From Amorphophallus konjac (lineage: Eukaryota; Streptophyta; Magnoliopsida; Alismatales; Araceae), in assembly GCA_022559845.1 (NCBI GenBank), contig CM040126.1, positions 47,796,458 to 47,860,457 on the forward strand: a stretch of 64,000 nt of DNA, given 5' to 3'. The first letter of the stretch is position 1. Each line of letters begins with the position of its first letter. The translations under genes and the position numbers were made by a program. Of this stretch, positions 35,006 to 44,581 are shown piece after piece. A model generated the notes under the pieces. That model did not search any database and was not told the DNA's origin. It saw only the letters and a program-made list of their open reading frames with translations.

Positions 35006-36279
35006 TGAGGTTTCTTTCGTTCTTTTATGCTCTGTTTCTTGTTTCTTTCACCTGTGGGTTGATTTATTGATTAGTTTGTTTATCGAACTGATAGATTAAG
35101 TTTGTGGAGAGGAAGTTTAAGTGTTTTAGTTGTTTGCTAGGGTGAATTAGCATGAAGATATGAATGTTTTATTAGAAGAGTTTGTTGCAGGAACTCGAAG
35201 GCTCAGTCGTGATCAAAGGCTTCAAGCATGTGATGTTCTGGCCCTCAGAGAATAGCTTGATTCATTTGTTCCTGGCGAAAAAATGGGCAGCACCTCCCCC
35301 GGACTGAGGCTTGCCAGAGATAAATAGGGGAACACCAAATGGAGCAAAGCTCCGGGGTGAACCTCAAAACTCAGAGTAAGAACTCCGTTAACCCGTAAGT
35401 GCATGTGGAGACTCGAGGACAAGCCTTCAAGAGTTCCAGCAACTCAGGGTGATGATCTCGTAGGTGGGACAGGTGTATGCCGTAAGAGGCCATGAATATT
35501 CATCCGTCGACGAACTCCTTCGAAAGGCCATGCTACGGAGGAGCATGCTTCGAAGGGCCCTGGATGAGGAGGAGGAGGAAGGGGAAAGAAGAAGAAAGAC
35601 AAAAGATCGTGTTTGCCAATAAGGGGCCTTCTGTTTATTCATCCACCAAAGGGGGGAAAAATGGCTCAAGCCCAAGAAATTTCATCTCCACGGAGGAGAA
35701 ATACATTATGGAGGGATAAAAAAGGGGGAAGAGATACATGGACGGGGGGAACAGAGCACAAGCTCTTCCCCCCCCCCCAGCTCACCTCTCGCTCTCAACC
35801 TCACTCTCTTCTTCTTCACCTCACGGGCGCAGGGACGGGGGGCTTCTTCTCTTCGGGTGGCATTCTCTTCTTCTTCAGCCGGTCTCTCTTCCCTTCTCTC
35901 TTCTCTTCAATGGCCAGCCATGGGGGTTCTCTCTTCAATAGCCCATCCTCTTCTCTGTCCAACATGCAGAGTATATGTAGCCGGCTGCCCTTTCTTGGCT
36001 CGGACGGAAGGATCCCGCCAACTCATTCGTCTGTGGTGTCGTCCGTTGATTTGCACAGTACACTGGCATTTATCCGAGGAAGGGATGTTTGCTGCTGCTA
36101 CTCCCCCATCGATGCTTGTCTTCACCGTCGATGCAGCTGCGTTGTCGAACGGAGGTGGAGACAGGGCTCCAGAGCATTGAATGCCCATGGAGACAGAGCT
36201 TCAGAGCATTGAATGCCCTCTAGGCACCAGGCTGATGCGAAAATAGGGTATCGGCTAGCGGACGGGACTGCATTTGAGT

Positions 36280-36470
36280 TAAACCGGCGCGGTGTTGTGC
36301 GCGCCGGATTAACAACACATAAAGGGGCATGCCGGACTAGCATCATGTAAAGGGGCGCGCCGGGTTACAACCAATATAGGGCGCGCCGGTTTAATGGCCA
36401 CAGGAGGGGCGCGCCGGTTTAAGGCCCAAGCAAGGGCGCGCCGGTTTAAGTGCAGGCCGTGCCGGATTAG
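36280..36470. repeat. GCGCGCCGG(A/T) motif cluster 2 in LTR-C
   Basis: About eight copies of the same motif, here mostly GGCGCGCCGGTTTAA, sit at 20-30 bp spacing. It lies 1.3 kb from cluster 1 within the same LTR. Confidence 0.85.
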
Positions 36471-36846
36471 ACTTTATCTCGGAGTCGCGGCTCTTCGGAC
36501 GGACGCTTGTCCTCCCGTGTTGCTTTAGTGGTAATGCACCGCCGTTGGGGTGTTTAGTTCAGGGCCTCTGAATCCCGATTCTGAGCTTTGAGTGATCTCC
36601 GACGCGTGCCGGACATGTGTTCGAATTCTTGAGTTTCTTTTGATTCGGCCGTTGGGAATGCCGACTGGAGAGTGGGGGCCATCTCTTCAGCACGAGGGGC
36701 TTCTTTGTTGGGTGGCAGAGCACCGGGCAGGTATTCATCCTTCTTGGAGGAAGCATAGGGTTTATTCAACCTTCCCGTCTTTGACTCACTCTTGAGTGCT
36801 GAGACATGCATGCTATATGATCATCATCATTTTTTTGACGTCCACA

Positions 36847-38240
36847 GGACCCCGAGCTACCTCATATTCTGTCGATGGCCGAGGTGGAGTTTGGTGAGGA
36901 TGGAGCTGTGAGGTTCAGAGGTAGGTTGTACGTGCCAGCCGAGGAGCAGGTGCGGCGTACGGTATTGCGCGAGGCTCATGGGAGTCAGTATGCCGTACAC
37001 CCCGGATCGGCTAAGATGTACCAGAACCTGAAGAGGCAGTTTTGGTGGCCTGGCATGAAGAGAGACGTGGCGGAATTTGTGGCCAGGTGTTTGACCTGTC
37101 AGCAGGTGAAGGCTGAGCACCAGCGACTAGGAGGCACACTTCAGCCCTTGGATGTTCCTGCGTGGAAGTGGGACCACGTGACCACTGATTTCGTGGTTGG
37201 GTTACCGAGGACGTCCAGCGGGGAGGATAGTATCTGGTTGCTAGTAGATAGACTGACGAAGATTGCGCGGGTGCTGCCGGTCAAGGTCAGTTGGAGGATG
37301 CATCGTTTGGCTCATTTGTATGTGGAGCGAATTGTTCTGTTGCATGGAGTTCCCATCTCCATTGTGTCCGATCGTGATCCCCGTTTCACTTCTGGATTCT
37401 GGAGGAGCTTCCAGAAGGCTCTAGGCACCGAGTTGGCATTCAGCTTGGCCTATCATCCTCAGTCGGACGGTCAGTCTGAGCGGACCATCCAGACTTTAGA
37501 GGACATGTTGCGAGCATGTTGCCTAGAATGGCAGGGGAGTTGGACCCACCATCTGCCATTAGTGGAGTTTTCCTATAACAACAGCTATCATTCGAGCATT
37601 GGTATGGCTCCCTATGAGGCGTTGTACTGGCGACCTTGCCGGACTCCGCTTGATTGGTTCGAGGTGGGCGAGCGTACCTTGACCGGGCCAGATTTGGTGC
37701 AGCAGTGTCTTGAGGTGGTGCATCTCGTTCGGCAGAGGATGTTGGCAGCTCAGAGCCGACAGAAGAGTTATGCCGATCGGAGGAGGTGACCTCTCAGCTT
37801 TGCTGTGGGAGACCGAGTTTTCTTGAGAGTTTCTCCCATGAAGGGTATGATGCGTTTCGGTAAGCACGGGAAGCTGAGTCCCCGCTACATTGGTCCCTTT
37901 CCCATCATCGAGCGTGTTGGGGAAGTTGCTTATCGGTTGCAGCTACCTCCGGAGCTTTCCGCCGTGCATGATGTGTTCCACGTGTCGATGCTTCGGAAGT
38001 ATATGCGCGATGATTCCCACGTTCTCGAGGATTCCGTTTGGCCTGAGGTGACCCCAGATCTGTCCCTTCCGGAGTTCCCTTTTCGCATTGAGGATCGGCG
38101 AGAGCAGCGCCTGCGGAACAAGATCATTCCTCTGGTTAAGGTGGTCTGGAAGCGTCACTCTGGTGGCGAGGCGTCTTGGGAGCGTGAGGATGAGATGCGA
38201 GAGCTATATCCTTATTTGTTTGTACGAGTCTTTCCCCCGT
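36847..38240 (+). pseudogene. LTR-B pol, second part (integrase and chromodomain)
   Basis: It resumes immediately after LTR-C. The integrase zinc region keeps both His (EAHG..AVHPG) and the CLTC pair, and the catalytic core shows TTDF, SDRDPRF and the SERT-region Glu. One TGA near 37787 replaces a probable Arg codon. The C-terminal GPF module follows, then a chromodomain that ends EASWEREDEMRE. That module targets integration to modified chromatin in chromoviruses. Apart from the stop, this part is well preserved. Confidence 0.92.
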
Positions 38241-38281
38241 TCTTGTGCCTTATTCTTGAATTTCGAGGACGTAATTTGTTT

Positions 38282-38292
38282 AAGGGGGAGGG
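38282..38292 (+). promoter_or_regulatory. Polypurine tract of LTR-B
   Basis: AAGGGGGAGGG directly precedes the 3' LTR. Confidence 0.9.
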
Positions 38293-38293
38293 T

Positions 38294-40806
38294 TGTGATG
38301 TCCCCGACCCATTTCGGATCCTTCTTCTTGGGTCTTGGATCTATGTTTTTGGTGAATTTGGCTCCGTTGTGTCCGAAATTATGTTCTGGACATCTTTCGT
38401 GTTTGGATCTGTGCGATTCGGGTCAGTTCGGAGGCTCGGAACGTGTTCCGCGGCCTTTTCGCGTGTTTTTCGATTCCCGCGTGTATGTCTCGGAAACACC
38501 TACGGAACCCTGTAGCGGGTGAATCGGGTCGTTCATCTACCCGCAAGTGGTACCGTTGCGATCAGCGCGTCGAGAGGATCGAGGAGGTGTATTTTTCAAT
38601 TTTTTAAGATTTTTCTGATTTTTTAGATTTTCTATAAATACCAAACCTTTTTCTTTTCTTTTTCACCTTATTATTCTTCTTCTTCCTCCTTCTTCCAACC
38701 GTTGGAGAGCGCCCTCCCCACCGCGCCATTCTTCTTCTCCGGGCGACCGAGACGCGGCCTCCTCCACTTCGGCAACGGCGTGGCGGCAACGGCGGCGACG
38801 AGGCGGTCCTGGCGGTGCCCTTCTCGCGGCGGGAGGCGGGGCGCGTGGCATTCTAAAAGCTTCTTCCTTGACTTCGGCGGTGATTCGGCGGAGCATTCGC
38901 CCCATTGAGGTAGGGGGACGAATCCCTATGCTCATCCCGTCATCCCCCGCGATTTGTAGGCCGAATGGGAGCCGAGAGGGGTGTTTTTGAGCGGGTTAGG
39001 GCAAAATCATGTTTTGGGGAGAGTTCACCCGATCTATGGATTTGAGCTGCGATTCGACGTTTTGATGGCCTAGAATCATGCTAGGGGTCCCCTGGGGTCT
39101 TCCCCTTTGATTTCCCCCTCTCCTATGGAGGTATGGGGGCGTGGTTGAATTTTTTGGGCGTTTCCCTCCGTTTCACCCTCGGGCGGGTGTGACGGTCCTT
39201 CCAGTGACCGTCACATAGTGTAATGCGCCTGGATGGGTGCGTTACAGCCCTGTGTGCAGCCAGTGGGGTCTGTGGGCTGTGACGGTCCCACAATAGACCG
39301 CTACAGTGCTGTGACGCACCTGGGTTGGACCGTCAGGCTGCGTTCGACCGTTGGCTGCCGACCGTTGGTTTTTGACCGTTGGGGGGTCAAGACCTGTGAC
39401 GCACCTGGCTTGGCGCGTCACAGCCTTGACAATATAACGCCTCTGGGTGGGTGCGTCAGAGCAGGTGAACCCACCTCCCCTGACGCACCAGGGTTGGTCC
39501 GTCAGGTGCTGTGATGTCCCTAGGCGGGTGCGTCAGAGCTTGTTTTCACCTTGGCTTATGATGCTCCAGGGCTAGACCGTCAGAGCCTTGTGACGCTCCA
39601 GTGTAGGTGCGTTACAGCCTGTGACGCCCCTAGGTGGGTGCGTCAGGGCCTGTTTTCACCTTGGCTTGTGACGCTCCAGGGGTGGACCGTCAGAGCCTTG
39701 GGACGCTCCAGTGTAGGTGCGTCACAGCCTGTGACGGCCCAAGGTTGGACCGTCAGGCTCCTCGCTGCACCGAGCGTGTGCAGTTCCATTTCTTCGACGA
39801 TGGTTTCCGTGAGTCAGTCCTTAGTTCCAGTGACCTGTCCACTAGTCGTAGCTTCCTGCGCACGCGGGTGCGGACCCACCTGGGAGTGGTGGAGAGCGAG
39901 ACCCAGTGAGTGGCGATTTTTAGGCTGGTTACCGTAAGGCCCCTTGCCTTTGCCACCAGAGTCCGGTGGGGGGGGAACCAGCTAGAGGACCCGACCTAGA
40001 GCAGATGGTCTGTGTGTGCACATGTAGGTGGGGGCTTAGGACACGCGCTGACGAGCGTGACCCCAGCTAGTCCTTGTTGTGGTACTTGTTGCGTGTCTGA
40101 GTCTCACGCCTGGGGTATTGTAGCTAGACACTTGTGACGCGGTGTAAGACGTCAGGGGACGCTTCCGGTCGTTCTTCTAGTGGGTAGTGCTCCTGTTCGC
40201 TGGTAGGTGTGGACTCGAGTTTCATTGGACCGAGGTTTAGTAGTACGTGCTGTTAGAGTAGATGACTTTTTCGTTTATTTACTTTAGCTTGTTGGTTCTA
40301 CCGTACTGCAGTTAGGTAGGGCTGCGTTCTACTTTCTTGTTTTCCTGCCTTGTTTTCCGCGCGAGGTGGGGATTCACGGGATCCCTACTAGGCCAATGAA
40401 ATGAGGCTCACCCCTGCTTTTCAGGTGAGGCGGGGTCTTCGAGAGGTGCGGCCGAGTTCCAGCGTGATTCTTCTAGCCAGGGTGTTAGCCGCCAGTCTGC
40501 CAGAGCCGGGGGATGCCCCGTGTAGTTATACGTCGGGGGATGCCCCGTGTAGTTGTACTTTCCTTTCTGTTGACTGTACTTTTATTTGGACATGAGACTC
40601 TGTGGACCTTGTAGCAGTTTACTTTATTTATATTATGCTGTGCATTCTATTTTAGATCATTGTGCTCCCTCTGCGGTTGTTTCAGCTTCTCTTGTACTCC
40701 CACACCATCCCTTTCTACCCTTCCGAGTCTTCGGACTCGTGGGTTGACGGGCCGAGATTCGAGACGCGCCGATTCCTTTCTGGTACTCAGATCTCGGGTC
40801 GTCACA
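38294..40806 (+). repeat. LTR-B 3' LTR
   Basis: A 2513-bp copy of 26932-29437, with TATA box at 38633-38640 and hairpin array at 39188-39755. It ends GGGTCGTCACA, followed by the duplication CTAAC and then LTR-D. Confidence 0.95.
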
Positions 40807-40811
40807 CTAAC

Positions 40812-42774
40812 GAGGTCACATGTCAACCACTGGATCACACCGGGTTGACCAGAAACCAAGGATGACTCTGAAGCATCACGGAACACGACTCGATGTACAG
40901 GCACTCTTGGCTACCTTCTAACATGGTCATAGCCCACATAGGACATCAAGGATATTCATGGGACCACGGGCAACCCACAAGGTCAAGCCAAGACAAATGG
41001 AGACCAAACCATCGGAAAAATAACACAAAATAGTATTCTGAGAAGTAAACGGTCACTCGCCTGACCGTTTTATGGGTCAAACGGTCAGCCAAAGGGCCGC
41101 TACCTTCAATCCAAACACATAGGCAATACACGGTCATACCCGGGCCGCTCAATGCCAAAAATGGTCTAAAGACATGCCGTTCCACAGAATAGAACGGTCT
41201 ACAGAGGGGCCGTCTCATTGAGATGAACGGCCAGGGACATGGCCGTTCAACTCAGAAGACTCCAGAAATGAAATTATAAAAGCGTAGGGCTATGCGGTCT
41301 GCCTGAGGCCGTTTATATCATAGAACGGTCTCCTCATGGGCGCAAAGATGAGCCTAGCGGTCGTGACCTAACCGCTTCACATAGTCATCCCCAAATAGCT
41401 AAACTGGTCAAACCAATAGAACGGTCTAGACATGGGCCGTTCAAACCATACGAGCGGTCTATCGTTAGACCGCTTGGCTAAATTGACTTAAAACGTTGAC
41501 CAAGTCCAAATGATAAAAATGGTTGAACCAAGGCCGCTTAAACCTTGAACACGGTCAGTCGCATGGCCGTTCAGCCAGCGAACCGACATACCCAAGACAA
41601 CACGGGGAAACACGGTCTCTATTGGGCCATTATTTAGGGAATAGCGGTCCTCCAAGGGCCGCTTACACAATAACACGGTCTATCGCGAAGCCATTTAACT
41701 CTGAACCAACCAACATGAAACGGTCGCCCTTGAACCGCTTACAAGGTAGAACGGTTTCTGTAAAACCGTTTAAGTGTCACGGCGAGTAAAACATGGGATC
41801 GGCTGGATCTCGACCTTTCCACACCCCGTTCGCTCTAAAACAAAGGGGAAACAATGCTAACGACAATACAGGCCTTCCACAGACTGGAAGGGGTCAAATC
41901 GACGCCAAATCGACACGAATCGGGCGATTCAAACGAATCAACCCTAATGGAGTCACATGGGTTCCCGGGCTTCTACCGGCCTCAAATGACCACCGATCGC
42001 TATGAAACTTGCGGGAATGGAATGCTAACATGCTGGGGCTTCCAATGGAACCAACTGATATGAAAACCGTCACCGTTTTTCGGCGAACCCAACGAACACC
42101 CCAAAAGTATGATTTTCCCAAACTTGAATGAAACCCACTCGTTCTCGCATCGTTCGGCGTGAAACTGCGAGGAAACATAGAACATGAGTAGGGCTTCCAT
42201 CTCCCTACCTCCACTGAAGATTCCGTGCGCCGAAGCGACTAAACCACGCCGAAATAATCATGACAATCAAACCACGCCGGCTTTGAATCCACCGAGGGAT
42301 TGCGCCAACGTACGCTCCATCCCTCAGTCCATCGCATTCCACGATCACACCATCGCGTTCCCGCCTCGCCTAGATCACCAACGGTGTGCGCCCCGCGGAG
42401 AGAGGAGCAGAGAGGAGAGAGAATGAGAGAGAGAGAACGTGAGGTGAGAAATGAGAGGGAGGAGAGAGGAAAGGAAAATAAAAAGGAAAGAAATTAGGAA
42501 TTTTCCCAATTTCCAAAAATCTGATTTTTATGTCAAAAATACACTAATTCAGAAAAATACGTAAAAATAGTCGAAACGATCCTCGAGAAGAGCACATCGC
42601 AACTGTAGCATCCTCGAGTCGATGAACTGAGAAATAAACTCACCACAGGGTTTCGTAACTTGTACGAGAGAAAAATCCACGCGGATCGTAAAACTCAACT
42701 CAGGAACCACAAAAGCGATCCGAAAGCACTCCAATAAGGATCCAGAGAATTCGATAAGAATCCAGAGTATTACA
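40812..42774 (-). repeat. LTR-D 3' LTR, piece 3
   Basis: It aligns with 46295-47752 of the 5' LTR, except that it keeps about 502 bp (between CCGTT at 41065 and CCGTT at 41567) missing from the 5' copy. On the - strand it starts TGTAATAC next to the purine tract. It contains the RCGGTC hairpin array at 41049-41770 and a GA-rich promoter-proximal tract near 42400-42490. Confidence 0.92.
41049..41770 (-). repeat. Array of ~16 compact 19-20-bp inverted-repeat modules in LTR-D
   Basis: Modules have the form (A/G)CGGTC, 7-8 bases, then (G/A)(G/A)CCG(T/C), for example ACGGTC-N8-GGCCGT and GCGGTC-N8-GACCGC. The outer base pair switches between A-T and G-C together in both arms. The GGTC arm is often opposed by GGCC, which pairs by a U.G or G.U wobble in RNA. 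Spacing is 25-50 bp. The 5' LTR retains a shortened array at 46532-46752. Confidence 0.87.
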
Positions 42775-42788
42775 GCCTCCCCTCCTTC
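42775..42788 (-). promoter_or_regulatory. Polypurine tract of LTR-D
   Basis: On the - strand this reads GAAGGAGGGGAGGC and abuts the 3' LTR. The sequence just upstream (AAATTTCGAGGATGAAATTT) matches the same position in LTR-A. Confidence 0.87.
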
Positions 42789-44567
42789 AAGAAATTTCAT
42801 CCTCGAAATTTAAAGAACTACCAAGGAGAAGTAGAGAAGAACAAACCCAAACACAAATTTTAAAAAACATAGTTCAGTGGGACACCGCCAGACCATCATC
42901 ACAAGTACACGCTCTGGATCTCAAGGCAAATCGATCCGCAGAACGAGCATGGCACACAGGTGAACACAAGTCTGACACCTCCGAAACAAGGCAATGTCGC
43001 TTCCGTCCCACAGAGAAAGGAGACACGACCCATGCCACGACAACAGCAACCGATAACACAAAACGACAGACACAGCAAGCATCAGCGTAAACAAGGAAAC
43101 ATAGTCCTCTCAGCTGACACTCCACAACATCATCGGCTCCAGTGCCATAAGCAACCACGAAAGCCTGGCACACAGGACGCCAACGACAACACTGGACCAC
43201 AAGCACAATCAAGTCAGTCCTCACTTAGACATTATATCTGACCGAGTCGCATGCTAACTCCACCAGGAAAGAAGAGTACAGCACAACCAACTGACAAGAC
43301 TTCGGTCCACACGATACTAAGACAGAATCACAGGGAAACAACAACAAAACGACAACAACGACAACAGCAGCACTTGCAGGATCCCAGCTCCGTACTGAAC
43401 ACAGAACCACGGAACACAACCGCAAGCTGGGTCACATTAAGGCATGATAACAGCTGAACACATGACTACAAAGGACTAGCCATGCGTCGAGCAGCTTACC
43501 AAGAAAAGACCCACGACAACAATCTCGGGAAAACGCATCTCAAGGACCACGATCACGTCCTGAGAACACAACACCCAAGAAAAAGATACAAAGGAGCAGA
43601 GGGTTATCAGCCCACACGCTTCCGCTGCGCACTCATACAACGCACACAGGCATCAAAAATACCTCGGCATCCGCATCTCAGCAAACACTCAGCGCCATCG
43701 CAATTCACGGAACTGTAATATAACACGCCACGAGTACTGATCCTGTGAGCAACCGATCACAAGTCGCCTAAGTGCACATCAAGAAGAGTACCAACTTCAG
43801 CATAAAGCACAAAGAAAGGCTAATCTCAGCTTACCATTACGTCCTGAAAGAATTACTGAACCTTCATAACACATTGGCTGCTAGACACGCCACGACAAAA
43901 TACGGTGCACAACGGCTCTCAACACAAAGATTAGGTCCAAAGCCAAGCAACCGTAGAACAAGAAGCAGATCAGGCTCAGAACGAATACTATCCACACTTA
44001 AGAGACACAGGACAAAGGTCTCACCAAGACAGTAATTCCAAGGCTTACCTCGAAAAAGACTCCACCAAACAGGATGAGAAGCATCAAGCTCACTAACAGT
44101 AGCTCACCAGGAAGGAAAATCCTAGGTTCACTTGAGCATCTTCTCAATCGAGGCAATAAAGCAACCACTTCAACAGAAGCGAAACACCTCAAGAGCTGCA
44201 CAGACTTAAGCTGGGATGACCAAAACAACGTAAGAACGTGTATGACCATCACACCAACTCGAAAGTCACCAGCCACCTGAACAAGCGACGGAAAGATCTC
44301 GAACAATGTACTGTAGATTCAAGCCTACCGACGAACTCTGCCAAGTACAGCACGATCGAGACAAACACCACGACGAAAAGGAATGTCCTGTCACATCTTG
44401 ACGAGAGTAAAACCATCTCGCACAGTGCTAACACAGCACGCACAAGACAACACACGGAAACAAAGCGACAAGGAATCGTGAAACATAAGCCAACGAAAGA
44501 CTGTACTGGACTTTCAGGACTCTGGATACTGTAATATCTCAGATTCCCATGTTCTTCACACAACAAT
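42789..44567 (-). other. Non-coding interior of LTR-D
   Basis: About 1.8 kb lie between the purine tract and the primer-binding site. No frame on either strand shows gag, protease, RT or integrase motifs. Open frames reach at most about 116 codons with no recognisable domain. The interior is shorter than one LTR, the pattern of a large non-autonomous element. Confidence 0.8.
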
Positions 44568-44579
44568 GCTCTGATACCA
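44568..44579 (-). promoter_or_regulatory. Primer-binding site of LTR-D
   Basis: The - strand reads TGGTATCAGAGC, two bases inside the 5' LTR end at 44582. Confidence 0.92.
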
Positions 44580-44581
44580 CC

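Larger units (their letters stand above)
32936..36846. mobile_element. LTR-C: probable 3.9-kb solo LTR inside LTR-B integrase
   Basis: The inserted block begins TGTGGACG and ends CGTCCACA, with perfect 5-bp duplications GGACC at 32931-32935 and 36847-36851. TG/CA ends with a short inverted terminus and a 5-bp duplication are the marks of an LTR. I find no repeated ends inside it, no primer-binding site and no coding domain, so a solo LTR left by recombination fits best. It contains hairpin repeats (33260-34205), two GC hairpins (34513-34560) and two clusters of a GCGCGCCGGTT motif. Its transcription direction is not settled. Confidence 0.72.
26932..40806 (+). mobile_element. LTR-B: Tekay/Del-type Ty3 chromovirus, split by LTR-C
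   Basis: LTRs at 26932-29437 and 38294-40806, primer-binding site 29440-29451, purine tract 38282-38292, and perfect 5-bp duplications CTAAC at 26927-26931 and 40807-40811. It interrupts the LTR-D 3' LTR. Gag-pol is a single reading frame from 29593 to the LTR-C insertion at 32935, with no frameshift but many stops, and continues at 36847. Encoded domains are collinear with LTR-A and clearly homologous, while the LTR sequences are much more diverged, so the two are sister families. Confidence 0.95.

Noticed and set aside
32936..36846. LTR-C as a complete retrotransposon or DNA transposon
   Set aside because: No internal repeat of its ends, no primer-binding site, no transposase or pol motif; TG/CA ends with a 5-bp duplication fit a solo LTR better, though this is not certain.
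42874..44566. Cys/Val-rich - strand ORFs in the LTR-D interior as a hidden gag
   Set aside because: No zinc knuckle, no capsid pattern and no long continuous frame; they look like chance frames.
44568..44579. tRNA gene fragment (CTCTGATACC motif)
   Set aside because: Only the primer-binding complement is present, without a cloverleaf; the position next to an LTR explains it. The same applies at 18453, 29440 and 62226.
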